A stretch of DNA of 64,000 nt from Plantago ovata (Eukaryota; Streptophyta; Magnoliopsida; Lamiales; Plantaginaceae), in contig CM051457.1 of NCBI GenBank assembly GCA_028274465.1, positions 64,232,899 through 64,296,898 of the forward strand. Direction: 5' to 3'. Positions within the stretch are counted from its first letter, which is position 1; the number at the start of each line of letters is the position of its first letter. The notes under the pieces were generated by a model. The model ran no database searches, was not told where the DNA came from, and saw nothing but the letters and a program-made list of their open reading frames with translations. A program made the position numbers and the translations under genes. Positions 34,901-46,299 of the stretch are shown in pieces.

Positions 34901-37900
34901 CAAATAACATTATCAATTTCACTCACATCCAAGGACCTATCATTCCTGTCTATCCACAGTAGAATATGGGCATGTGGTAAACCACGCTTTTGAAACTCAA
35001 CCGTGTAGACAACTGCAAATGATAGGAAACCGATATATATTATTAATACACATAACACATATATAAACTGTTCCATTAATGTTCCCATACCAATATATAA
35101 ACAAAATGGTACCTGCTATTGCCTTTCCAAATATATTTTCAGTCTTCAAGTCCTTAATTAGCTGATCCAACTTCATCTTGAAACCACGGCATACTATATC
35201 CAGCCGGTCTTCTGGTCTCAGTCCCCTTTCTTGAACAAAGCGTGTAATCTCAGGCCATTTAGGATTACACGTGAACGTAATAAACAATTCAGGATACTTC
35301 AAGGTTTTGCATATTGCCATGGTATCCTGAAAATTTTGGACCATATACCGAGGACCACCGACAAATGTCGAAGGCAACACCAACCGTTTACCTATCATCG
35401 AAGCCTCATCAGTCGGATCAATGTCTCCTCTTCGAATAGCATCCTCAATCGACTTATAATTATCTGCCCTCAATTATTTTTGATTTCTTGTAATGAAAGA
35501 TAATCGCTGGGACTCCATCATCATGTATCCATCAACCAAGAATTGTTGGTATAGCTTCCTACCCATAAGAATTGTTTGAGCATCGTCTTCACGGTCAAAC
35601 ATCCTATAGCACAAAAACTCCTTAGGGGTTATATGCTCTCTCTTAATTGTACTACGATCATGAAGCTTGATCTCCGTATGATATCCATCTTCTCCGTAAG
35701 GAAACAATAAAGGATATTGTAATGGAAGATACTTAGCATGCAATTCTGATATACGCTTCAGATTATTATCACGTTCTTCAAGAATTATATCACGGGGTTC
35801 CATTTCCATCTCGTCATTACCTGAAATAGTATTAACAGCTTGTGAATATCAAAATTTGAATTGACACTCTATGTACATATTGTGATTTTCCAGCACGAAA
35901 CAAAAACGCCGTAATAAATCATATATATTCAAGGATGGTCAAACAAAAGAATCTCATACCAACAATGAGTGCAGCAACTTCATTACATGTCGGTAGATCA
36001 TACATCCTCCCATCACGTGTTCTCTTACCAATGAGCCTTAATCGCACACTACTATTATCATCGACCTTGAAACGTTCGGCAGCCATACGAAAACTCTTAG
36101 CCAGGATGTTATGTTCATCTAACATTTCCTTAAGGTCGGATACAACGGAATCAATCGCCCGAGATTTACGATTCTTACTACACAATCAAAAAGAATAAAA
36201 TTGCTGCTCAATGAGTGAAACAAATGAAAAAAGTCATACTACCAAGAAATAAAATAAACTAAAATGATAAATTGGCTAATTGCAATGACAAACAAATTTA
36301 CCTTTGGGCACTAATTCTATCTTTCACCTCATCCTCACTGCAATGCATGTATAACTGTGCAAACTTGGGTGATTCTCCTTCTGGCGGCAACAAACTACCC
36401 GCCAAATGATAATTACTTCCTCCAAGACGATATGTATACGAACCACGTCCATCATTGACCGACGTATCTTGATGCCCAGCCATAGAAGTAAAAGCAAACA
36501 TCATGTTGTAATCACGGTTGTTGTCAATAAAATTTTGACTATCCACGTGCCTTCCATGTAAAAGATCATCTAGCAGCCTAGGAGGAGGTCGTACGCGCGG
36601 CAACTGAACTTTACCACGGTTGCAACACAGACTGAAGTCAGGATTTCCATTAGATGAATTTTTCACCTTTTCAGCAAACCACATTAGAGCACCACAAAAT
36701 GGACACTTATATGTTGGATCACCCAAATCCTCATACGCTGAATGCATGATAAGAACAACTTATAAATATACTAAAACTTAAAGCATTATGAAAATGAAAC
36801 ATATTAGAGTGCATATCTTTACCAACAACATCAACACCAACAGTCCGTCTAGCTATCAACTCATTCTTCTTTCTATTGCGAACCATTGCTACTTTACGTT
36901 TTTCCCTTGCAACAGCAGCAGAAGAAGACTCTGGAATGTCTAGCGATATACCTCTAATCAACTTAATTGTATATTTATCAAGAAGCATATCTATTCATAA
37001 ATTATATATCTCCAAACAATGGTTAATCTCAACCGGTGCAGTAATACCTACAATATAAAAATATAGATGAGACCAAATTTAAAAGATTAAACGCAACATG
37101 CTAATACAAAATAATTTGGCTTACCGTATTGAAGATTAGGCTCACTATAAGAAATGAGCTGGTTCGGACGTGATGTCAACATGCGTTTGCTTTGTCGAAC
37201 AGTCCGCCTATTGAGTCTATTGAACTTCGTCACTGCTCTATAAGCTTTGTCAGATGTACCTTTAAATACAATTGTTAGAAATCACGATGAAGATAGAATA
37301 AGATGAGTATAATTATAGAGATCATACTAAATTCCCAATTAAATTTACCTTTGTCGGTTGATACCACATCGATACTTCTCATCTCACGTGCTATATCTCT
37401 CCTTAGGCTCTCAAGTACCTCTACATGTAGCACAGATCTTCTCTTAGGAGCGCAGGACGTAGAAGACAGAGAACCGTGGAACAAAGTATTTCCTACAACA
37501 TCAACAATACATTTGAATTACTAAAATATATAATTTAGTAATATATATATACACACGTAGAATTCCATTGTGAGTGATCAGTAACAACTAATTACCATTG
37601 GTAACGTGGATTGGCGGAGACATAACAGTATTAACTTCATCCGGAGAGCTCTCTGGAGAACTCTCGAGTATAAAGAACTGCACAGGTTCATGTGAAGGCG
37701 TGGCCCTACATGTTGGCGTAATAGGGCCAGGGTACGGGGAATTGTGGTGGCGAACAAACGGTAAGGAAGACTTAGAAGCAACCGAAGCTTGAACATTAGT
37801 GGATCCAACCACACCAGGACTTGAACAGTTGTCGAGGAGGACACTTGATATAGGATATTGTAAAGGAAAAGTACCTACGGATATAGGAGCGTAACCTGGC

Positions 37901-39078
37901 GGTGGAGGCAAAGAGGGTCGTGTGACATTATATGGAATTCCACGCGGTTGTGTAGGATTGTAATATTGCGGAGTAATAACATGTCCGGATAAATTGGCCT
38001 TCAAATTCGGTGTTGCCCCGTACATCGAACTTGCTATAGATCCACGAATGTCAAAATTAAGTTATTGGAATCCCATTAAGCGCTGAACATGCTACTACTA
38101 ATTAAAGACATTCACTAATATAAAAAATATCATACGTGAGAAGTAAAATGAAATGATATTATCATACCAGTGCCAACAATGGACGATGAGTTAATTCGAT
38201 TTTCATCTTGAGTAACAGTGTTTACGGAAGATTGAGATAGATGTCTCAACGAACCTCCAAGAGTATTGACATATTCAATACTACTACTCACATGAACATC
38301 GACCAATTTAACTAAAAAACAAACAAACTTACAATACATTAGACATAATCCAAATCTTATCCAGAACAACACACAATGTAGAGTATTGCCAATCTGAAAA
38401 ACATACCGTTTGTAACGTCACTAAGCGGCGATAAGCTATCATTCACTCTTAACCTTTTTTTAGATTTAGTGACTTTGCGTGTTGAATTTGTATTCGAATT
38501 GCTCCCTGCTTCTATTATAGAAGCTGTTGTCAAAATCAAAGTGACAATATAATTAACACTACTCGATTAGCATCATTTTCTAGCTGAAAAATCGAACAAA
38601 CAGTATATGAGACATAATCATAATTTCAGACTTACCAGGGAACGATGATGAGATAATTTGATTCTCATCTTGAGTACAATTATTGATAGAGGGTAGCGAA
38701 AGATGTCTCAAAGAATGATTAGAATCAACATAATCACTTCTATGAATTACGTTAGAATTGAAGGGAGTAGCTGGAAAAGATATCAAACAATTTATGAGAC
38801 ATAATCAAAATTTCAGCAAGAACAATTTATATGAGACATAATCACATACCGTTTGTAATATCACTAAGTGGTGATAAGTTCCTAACACCATTGCCTCTTG
38901 GCCTCTTATTCGGAATCACACCATCAGAAACTCCATTAGAATTGTTCAAATGAGAAGCTGCATCACAACTATTTTCAGTATTTCGAGTATAGATTCGCCT
39001 ATCATTGCAATTGGACGTCTTGCGATTAGTATCCATGGAGAAACCTGTATGCATAAACTGATTAAGAGAAGAAAACAA
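31901..39078 (-). pseudogene. Helitron Rep/PIF1-like helicase gene, multi-exon, damaged
   Basis: Encodes the rolling-circle replication initiator fused to a PIF1-family helicase. Order from the right: low-complexity N-terminal exons (37588-39078); a zinc-binding segment CPFCGALMW with FAFTSMAGH and GSLLPPEGESPKFAQLY (36298-36747); the Helitron N domain (34997-35809); the HUH motif PHAHILLW (His codons 34966-34974); the two-tyrosine motif KYLFKYVNKG (Tyr codons 34478-34480 and 34466-34468); the helicase with Walker A GYGGTGKT (33339-33362) and C-terminal INKSQGQSL and LYVAFSR (about 31990-32110). Exons are separated by AT-rich introns with GT/AG borders. Two defects are visible: an in-frame TAA at 35474-35476, and Lys in place of the Walker B Glu (WDKAPM, 33114-33116). 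So it probably no longer works, although most of the frame is open. Confidence 0.85.
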
Positions 39079-40317
39079 TTTAGAGAATTATATCCGTCTA
39101 TCAATGATCCATACACACAAACAGATCTGCCATTGACATTTTCGATTCTATATATGTCATATATACTGAATAATAAACACAAGCATAATTACTATTGCTA
39201 CTTACTAAAATTACTTTGCAAATCTTGGAAATATGCACGCGAGTATATATGCTTAGTATATAGTAGATTCGGAAATAATCAACATCGAATAATATCAAAT
39301 CAAACATTGCATGAAAATTTATCCGGGTGTAAAAATGATCTATCAAATCCGAGTGAACTTTGAATACGTAACCAATAACTATTTTTGAAATCCTGATTTA
39401 CTTATATGTCCGGTCTGGTGTACGTATGATGTTAATAAATAACATTGTTTTGCGAATTGCGCTGCTTCTTATCGAGTAATATAATTTAAAGACCTTTAAT
39501 AAGTTGAGTGCTGATGAAGTGTATGCAGATGGATGATCAAGTTATGAAGCTCATAAAAATCGAACATTGGATATGCTTAAGAATTAGTGAAAATCCATAT
39601 ATGTGCATAAGAATTAGTAAAAAAACTTTCGTTATGTACGAATTATATATTGTCAATAAAAAATCAATACAACGATTCAATGGAACAATGTTAGTTCCAA
39701 GAAGTCTTTACCAACGTATTATAAGCTTTTAATTATTCCAAATTAACATGATCATAAGACAAAAAAAGAACTTCCACCATCAATTTACAAATTAAAAGTC
39801 TTATTCAATTTCAAAGTGCATAATACATAATTAAAATTTAACTAAATCATATTTAACATTCGAATACAACTCAAATTCAATAACATAAGGGTTCTTCAAC
39901 TTCATCGATTCAATGCTCAAAAACAACTCCAAAGTCTCAAGTCTATGAAACTTCAACACCACCATATCAAAAAGTAGCGTAGATTATATGATTCCTTAAC
40001 GACTTGACGTAGACTGCAATCGATCTCACCTGCTTAAAAAAGAAAAAAGAGAGAAAACAAAACATAGAAACACAAATATTGAAAAATGATGTATCATTGC
40101 AACCTCAACATGGCCATATACTACTTCAAAACGAATAATGGGTGATAAAAAACAGAAAATCACCAGCAATATCCAAAATGATATGGTTCAACATGACCAT
40201 ATAGACGCAATATCAAATCAGTCCAAAACAAAATTAAAATAAACATGTCCAACTTAAAACCATAAACACCAAATTGTTCAATATAAGTTCAAAGGGAAAT
40301 TACGAAGAAAAAAATTA
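39079..40317. other. Intergenic space between Rep and RPA genes
   Basis: AT-rich, no supported gene. Short ORFs such as 39508-39732 lack motifs. It presumably holds the promoter of Rep near 39080-39400 and the 3' end of the RPA gene. Confidence 0.5.
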
Positions 40318-42088
40318 TTTCTCCATTTTGATAGCCTTAATCCTGCTACTCGATTTCTGAGTACCAGTGTTGACATCCTCATCATCACTATCAGATGATG
40401 AAATACGTTTGCAAGGTGTGACGAACCCTTCAGTATCATTGCTAGCATTTTCAGGTCCATCTAGAACCACCTTTTCCTTGCCCTTCCGTACAACCGAATT
40501 GTACTTAAAACCGGACACGCCATTCTGGTATATTAGAGAATAAAACATAAAGTTAGGATATTGAAACATCTCATAATAAGATAATCATAACATTAAGAAT
40601 AATACTAATTTTCCATAATAATAATAATTCGTTTTATTCTACGAATGACAACAGAAAATACCTCAATGCTAATGCTAACGTACTCCCTCAGAATATCAGC
40701 ATCATCGGTCATCACATCAATGCTAAACTCTTTAAACTTGTCACCCTTCAAGTTATACTCCGTGATTCTCACTCTAGTAAGGTAATCACGGTGCAGCATC
40801 ACGGAGAAGTCCATTGGTATCATATCCTCATCATCCTCCTGTTTGAGGGACATATCAAATAAAATGACAAACACACTCTTGAATGCTTATAGATAAATAT
40901 AGATATATAGATGGAATAAATATACCTCTTTCCATTCATCATAAACCTGCTGGCACGTTTTCTTGATAAACTTCATCATCATTTCTTCAAACACAACAAC
41001 GTAAATTCTCTCCTCCTTAGCACCTCTAGCTATGAATTTCACTCGGAACCTATATTTGATAATAAATAAAAATTTAGATCATAAATCAATTGATTCAATA
41101 AGTATATGGAAACTGTCATATAAACTTGATGAAGGAGATTACTTGGGAATGAGAGCTTTGATTGGCTGACCAGCACACTTGATGCTATTGCACGGTTCAC
41201 CAACTTGAGACTTCTTCGCATTTCCATTGCACGAAGAGCACGACATATAGTACCAAGGAGACATCTCATCAACCTTTTGAAAGCAAACAAAGGTGATGTA
41301 GGAACCAGCCTGTCCAAACCAAATTTACTTCATAAGTTTTACTCGAAAAATTATAAATGATACTGTACATCTTCACTCAAACCTAATAGAACATACCGTC
41401 GTGCAATCCTTAATTTGCCTAGTAGTCCTGTGCATGTCCATGTTGAGCCACTCATCAGGTCTTAATGACCTAGGGTCAGCAGTGAGATACGTGACCGAAT
41501 TACCTTCATTGTCCTTTTTCCTAAAACAATTGAAACTCGACATTAGATAGGAAAGATATAAGATATCAATTTAACTTCATGTAAACTACAAATTAACTCA
41601 CTTTATGTTGAACTCATGGAATTCAGGAAGATCAGCGTTGATGTAAAGCTTGGTTGCATGATAAGCGGTTTGAACACGTGTCTCATCTGTTTTGACATAA
41701 AATTTGAACTCATAAATCATAAACTTATAAATCCGTAAATGAATCAGCGCATGAGTTAGAAAGACCTTTTACTTACTAAGATATGAATTCTTAAGAGCAA
41801 ATTGAAGAATAATAACAATTCCCGGCTCAACATTTCCGCTAGCAGGGGCCAACTCAATGATCCTATCAGCATAAGACTCCCATAGCACAGCCTTAATAGT
41901 GACATTGCTATAAAAAATAAAAATATATTTGTAAGCTAGAAAACAACATATTAGCTATTAAAGTATACTGTATTTATACTAAAATAGGTACCTATCGTCT
42001 CGAAGCTCAACATCAATTTTGCGAGCACGCATCTTCTCGACAAAGGTAACATCACTTCTACTCGTGACTTGTCCAATAACAGTCAACT
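40318..42088 (-). CDS. RPA-like single-stranded-DNA-binding protein of the Helitron, multi-exon
   Basis: Resembles the large subunit of replication protein A, as carried by many plant Helitrons; it likely coats single-stranded DNA during rolling-circle transposition in the nucleus. About eight exons can be read from right to left. They include an OB-fold segment (VIGQVTSRSDVTFVEKM, 41992-42088), KAVLWESYADRII (about 41800-41910), YHATKLYINADLPEFHEF (about 41600-41690), YLTADPRSLRPDEW (about 41400-41520), the zinc-finger exon with WYYMSCSSCN and CNSIKCAG (about 41150-41310), FRVKFIARGAKEERIYVVVF (about 40925-41050), MDFSVMLHRDYLTRVRITEY (about 40662-40840), and a C-terminal exon ending RIKAIKMEK at 40318. 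The introns have GT/AG borders. No stop was found inside these exons, unlike the neighbouring Rep gene. The first exon with its ATG was not located. Divergent from the plus-strand unit starting near 42450. Confidence 0.82.
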
Positions 42089-42099
42089 ACCAAAAACAT

Positions 42100-42450
42100 A
42101 GATGTTACAAATGTTAAAACACGCGATTAGAAAGTTCACCCGACAGACCATTATTCGGCGACAGTATTACAGACGATCCAGGTTTCGTTACCGGTCGATC
42201 TTCTGCATGACCGGTCCATCTTCTGCATGACGTAATAACATTACAAAATATATCGAGTAATTCCAATTTTATAACAATTATAATAACCTATAGATATCCA
42301 AGTAAAACATACAATACATTATAGCTAGTAAATGAATAAATTACACACAAAAAGCCATTTTTTGACCTGTCGCGAATTAAGGAGAATTGACACTCGCGAA
42401 CTAAGTGCAACCGGCGAATTACCTTATCTATAAAACGGCTGGAACCCTAG
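42100..42450. promoter_or_regulatory. Putative bidirectional promoter between RPA and a plus-strand RNA unit
   Basis: TATAAAA lies at 42429-42435 on the plus strand, followed by AACCCTAG, close to the plant telo-box, which is frequent upstream of small nucleolar RNA and ribosomal protein genes. A tandem repeat of about 20 bp, ACCGGTC(G/C)ATCTTCTGCATG, occurs twice near 42190-42230. The RPA gene leaves to the left and the CT-rich leader to the right. Confidence 0.5.
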
Positions 42451-43855
42451 GACCTTTCCCCATTTGAGCCGACACACACATTCTGCCTCCTTCTCTGTTT
42501 TCTCCTTTCGGAAATCTTACCCGATTTGAGCCGACATAATCTGCTCGTCTTCTTCCGATCTCCTCCGACATTCCCAAATCTCCGTTTTTCATCTTTCTCA
42601 TCCGAATCGTTCTTCTCATCCAAATCGGCGTCGGCTTCTCCATTCCAATCTCTCCGATCAATTTATCATCTTGCATTCATTCCAATATAGATTAAGATAT
42701 CTCTTTCCATCAGCCATGGGTAACAAAATCAAGTCGACTATTTTGTGAAGAATCGACGATGACAATGCGAATCGATCTACTCTCGAATCTATGTTGGTAA
42801 GTATATCACTACACTTCTATTTATTTTTTTCATATATCTCCCATATTTATTAACTAAATCTCAACTTCTTTTATTTGTGAATTTCATGCCTCCGTTTTTT
42901 GGCATCCATTCATCTCAAGTATCATCGGAAATCTCTAACGGTGAGTTACCCAATCTATCTGATAATTTATTCGATAATGAATCCATATATAAGTTCTCAA
43001 ATTTGATTAATCCCTCTGCGTTCTATGTAATGAGGTATATCGTGGCTTAATGTTGAATGGGATCTCATTTTTTCCACGAGCTTACAACGGATTCAAACAC
43101 TGATCTGGTGAGTGCTACATCTTACTATAATCTTTAAAGTTGTTGACCAATTTATTTTGTTGATATACATAGTTAGAAGACTTATGAAGAAGCATAGTAT
43201 AGAGTACCGTAAAACAGTTTGTGTCCGGATACAATGACATATATTTCATTAGTAAATTTCATTATAAATGTATTCTTAGTCTCGATTAATAAAATCTATA
43301 GTAAAATGAGAATGAAATATTGAGCATACATAAACTGTTTTGTCTATCTGTAAATCGGTTAGTGTTCGTCAACTTGTATTTTTCGATTATCATTTTTCTA
43401 ATATCCGTAAATAATTTTTTTGCATTTTTCGACTATCATTCTGATTTATGATTTGTATTTTTTATTGCGAGGTGTTTGAAAATGAAAAGTTAAAGATATG
43501 GGAGTCACAGAAGAAAATAAAAGTGATGATGATTATGCCGTGGCAAATCAGGTTCGGCTCTGAATTTGACTCTCGATCTTTCATGTTTTTATTAAAATCC
43601 ATAGCTTTATGCTTAATCAATATATACTTAATCTCGGTCTAAATTGTGTTTGACTGAACACAAAGCACTAAATATAAAATATAGATTAAAATAATTATAT
43701 TTTATTAACTAATGATTTGGCAGTACTAATGTGTTATGACTGTCTAAGTTAAAAATGTTATATTTGGCTGAACACAAACAGTATATATAAATTATAACAT
43801 CATATTTAACATATCATATTACTTCAAATTTTATATAACGAAGGACGGTGCAAAA

Positions 43856-43938
43856 TTAATTAATGATTTTGGTGTTTTCTGCTTCACAAGTCTAAAATCA
43901 AGACTTGCGAAGCCAGAAAACACAAAATTCATTAATTA
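43856..43938 (+). ncRNA. Hairpin 1
   Basis: Inverted repeat with arms of about 38 nt, including TTAATTAATGA/TCATTAATTA and GTGTTTTCT/AGAAAACAC, a few mismatches, loop near 43893-43900. Long, precursor-like stem. CTGAACACA follows 74 nt downstream (44012). Confidence 0.6.
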
Positions 43939-44049
43939 CATTTCACAGTTCTAGCTGTATACTCATAGCAAATGTTGTAGCATAAAACATAGTTAATAAG
44001 GTTTGAATCTACTGAACACAACTACATCCTTAAATCCTTTCCCTCATTT

Positions 44050-44117
44050 TTTGTGTTTCTGCGTTTCGACTCATTTTTTGTGTCATGTATAGTGATTCGG
44101 ATCGCCGGGCCACAAAT
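44050..44117 (+). ncRNA. Hairpin 2, degenerate
   Basis: Arms TTTGTG...GCGTTTCGACTCA and GTGATTCGGATCGCC...CACAAA pair imperfectly. They are similar in sequence to the arms of hairpin 4, so this looks like an older, decayed relative. Confidence 0.4.
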
Positions 44118-44165
44118 TATGACGGAATGGAAACAATGTCACTTGCAATTTAATAAGGTTTGCAC

Positions 44166-44263
44166 GTAATAAAAGTACAAACACACTTCCCCAACCAGCA
44201 CCGTCTGCACTTACATCAAGAGCAGGCGGTGTCGCTTGGGGAGTGTGCTTGTACTTTTATTAC
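44166..44263 (+). ncRNA. Hairpin 3, nearly perfect 43-bp stem
   Basis: Arms run from GTAATAAAAGTACAA (44166) to its exact complement ending at 44263. Inner segments CACACTTCCCCAA/TTGGGGAGTGTG and CACCGTCTGC/GCAGGCGGTG pair with few mismatches. The loop is about 12 nt. This is the most perfect fold of the array and thus possibly the youngest. Confidence 0.65.
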
Positions 44264-44444
44264 CATGTAAACAATAATTGTAAGTGTAATGATGTACATC
44301 AAACATAGTTAATAAGGTTTGAATTTACTGATCACAACTATATCCTTAAACACTTTCCATCATTTTGCAGAACACACCTCCAATATATAATTTCTCTCAT
44401 AATGTTGTTTATCTCATATTGTATAAATTTCCATTATCTTTGGT

Positions 44445-44534
44445 GGTCCTGCGTTCCGACTCATTATCATCGACAGGTACCATTACATCTACGTAACGGA
44501 CCCTGTCAATTATAATGAGTCGGATCGCCTGGCC
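44445..44534 (+). ncRNA. Hairpin 4
   Basis: Arms GGTCCTGCGTTCCGACTCAT and ATGAGTCGGATCGCCTGGCC with inner GACAGG/CCTGTC pair over about 35 nt; loop near 44483-44505. Confidence 0.6.
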
Positions 44535-44659
44535 AACAAATATAATGTAATAGATTTTTAATTTAAAGTCTCATATGATTTGCATAAAATAAAATTTAGA
44601 AACACACTTTCCCACGTGTGCCATTGAACGGGGCAAATAGAATGTGTCTTGCATAAATT

Positions 44660-44813
44660 GTGTGATGATGACAGGTTCAAAATCCTTCAACTGAGACAAT
44701 GCCGCCTGCTGGCCTCAGAGTTATTATTATAGTCTGACTAAGACAAAGTTACAACAATATTACCTCTGGGCCAGCTGCCGGGATTTCTCAAACAGATTGA
44801 ATTGTCTGAACAC
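44660..44813 (+). ncRNA. Hairpin 5 in a box C/D-like frame
   Basis: 154-nt unit. GTGT (44660-44663) precedes a C-box-like ATGATGA (44665-44671). A hairpin spans 44692-44790 with TGCTGGCC/GGCCAGC and CAGAG/CTCTG. A D-box-like CTGA (44806-44809) is followed by ACAC, complementary to GTGT. The loop region contains TTATTATTATAG, shared with hairpins 6, 7, 8 and 11. Confidence 0.6.
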
Positions 44814-44879
44814 CACTACTTCATCAATTTCGTATAAAATTCATGTTATGGTTAACCAAAGTGTGTCATGTTATAAATT

Positions 44880-45033
44880 GTGTGATGATGAACAATTTTC
44901 AATCTTTGTATTAAGATAATGCTGCCCGCTGACCTCAGAGTCATTATTATAGTGTGACTAAGAAATAACACGTTAATATTACCTCTGGGGACAGCTGGCA
45001 GGATTATCTAAAATGATTGAATTGTCTGAACAC
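44880..45033 (+). ncRNA. Hairpin 6 in a box C/D-like frame
   Basis: 154 nt, the same length as unit 5. GTGT 44880, ATGATGA 44885-44891, hairpin 44914-45009 opening with AGATAAT and closing with ATTATCT, CTGA 45026-45029, then ACAC. The core arms (CTGCCCGCTGACCTCAGAG) pair with about five mismatches over 26 nt, like a plant miRNA precursor. Confidence 0.6.
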
Positions 45034-45268
45034 TACTATTTCTCTATACATTCTTTGTCAATATATTTATCACATTATTACTTTCACTGATTCTTTTCTG
45101 CTGTTTCTCCATCTATACACTTCACTATTTATAATATTTCTGTATACACTATTTCTCATTAAGTATTCATTACTGAAAGTATATGTGATGATGAAAATAG
45201 TAATGTCCAATGTCATTTTTATACCACTCCTTCGACGATGAATTAAATTGTGTGATAATGCATAAATT

Positions 45269-45423
45269 GTGTGATGATGACAGCTTCAAAATCCTTCAAC
45301 TGAGACAATGCCAGCTGCTGCCCTCAGAGTTATTATTATAGTCTGACTAAGACAAAGTCACAACAATATTACCTCTGGGGCCAGCTGTTGGGATTTCTCA
45401 AACAGATTGAATTGTCTGAACAC
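45269..45423 (+). ncRNA. Hairpin 7 in a box C/D-like frame (duplicate of unit 5)
   Basis: GTGT 45269, ATGATGA 45274-45280, hairpin 45301-45400, CTGA 45416-45419, ACAC. It is a near copy of unit 5, 609 bp downstream, with changes on both arms of the stem. Confidence 0.6.
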
Positions 45424-45489
45424 CACTACTTCATCAATTTTGTATAAAATTCATGTTATGGTTAACCAAAGTGTGTCATGTTATAAATT

Positions 45490-45648
45490 GTGTGATGATG
45501 AACAATTTTCAATCTTTGCATTTAGATAATGCTGCCTGTTGACCTCAGAGTCATTATTATAGGGTGACTAAGAAATAACACGTTAATATTGCCTCTGGGG
45601 ATAGCTGGCAGGATTATCTAATACGGTGAGATTGAATTGTCTGAACAC
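45490..45648 (+). ncRNA. Hairpin 8 in a box C/D-like frame (duplicate of unit 6)
   Basis: GTGT 45490, ATGATGA 45495-45501, hairpin 45524-45619, CTGA 45641-45644, ACAC. It is a near copy of unit 6, 610 bp downstream, with a short insertion before the D-box-like motif. Confidence 0.6.
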
Positions 45649-45730
45649 TACTATTTCTCTATACATTCTTTAATGTTATAGATACATGCTCTTTAAAAGG
45701 ACGTAAAGATGAAAATGATTGATCTCGAAT

Positions 45731-45828
45731 GTTTATTTCACACCGCTCCTTCGGCTATGCTATTATTATCATACGAAAATAATTTTGATATTATAACAAT
45801 AGCAGAGTGTGAAGGAGCGGTATTAAAT
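45731..45828 (+). ncRNA. Hairpin 9
   Basis: Arms contain CCGCTCCTTC/GAAGGAGCGG and TGCTATT/AATAGCA around a loop near 45770-45790. CTGAACACA follows at 45850. A clear C-box-like motif is missing; GATGAAAATGATTGA near 45709 is the only candidate. Confidence 0.55.
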
Positions 45829-46026
45829 CGACAATGAGATTATTCATATCTGAACACACCTCCGATTTAAATTGATTTTTTGAAGCTGTCAGAGCCCGAA
45901 TTTGATTAACACATTCTACCTTTTCGTATTTTACAATTTCATATTATTTTATATTGATATTATTTTACTTTACTTTAAACCATAGTTTTGATGTACCTTG
46001 TCATGCTGATATGTATGCTTTTCAAA

Positions 46027-46190
46027 ATAGTGTTATGATGACTTGAGTAATTTATATGAAAATGTGACAATGGCGCACGTATCCCCTTGAAGTCCTTATT
46101 ACACATTTTGAATGATTCCATTCAAAGTAATAATTACTCAAGCAGATACGTGTGGCATTGTCCTAAAACATTGAAATGTCTGAACACTAT
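46027..46190 (+). ncRNA. Hairpin 10 in a box C/D-like frame with 7-bp closing stem
   Basis: ATAGTGT (46027-46033) precedes ATGATGA (46035-46041). The hairpin 46066-46162 opens GACAATGGC and closes GGCATTGTC, with inner ACGTATC/GATACGT. CTGA (46180-46183) is followed by ACACTAT, the exact complement of ATAGTGT. This unit gives the best case for a closed C/D-like structure. Confidence 0.62.
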
Positions 46191-46299
46191 TCAATAAAAT
46201 GTATAATTGTGACAGGAATTGTAATTTCATTTGTTACGACTTATTTGTGTGAACACGATTTACTGGAATGTAACAACTATATTTTTTGTACTTGATGAT

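Larger units (their letters stand above)
44650..45651 (+). repeat. Tandem duplication of two hairpin units, period about 609 bp
   Basis: 44650-45036 and 45259-45651 align throughout, both hairpins and their spacers. The 220-bp segment between them (45037-45258) is not part of the repeat unit's conserved core. Confidence 0.8.

Noticed and set aside
42428-42676. Minus-strand ORF as first exon of the RPA gene
   Set aside because: The sequence is a CT-rich leader on the plus strand with a TATA box at its left edge; the minus-strand reading has no RPA similarity.
43448-43642. 64-residue ORF beginning MICIFYCEVFENEKLKIW as a gene
   Set aside because: Short, no recognised domain; it could be an exon of the plus-strand transcript but nothing confirms this.
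45017-45241. 74-residue ORF as a membrane protein gene
   Set aside because: Its hydrophobicity comes from T-rich sequence between hairpin units; no motif, no start context, and the duplicate region does not preserve it.
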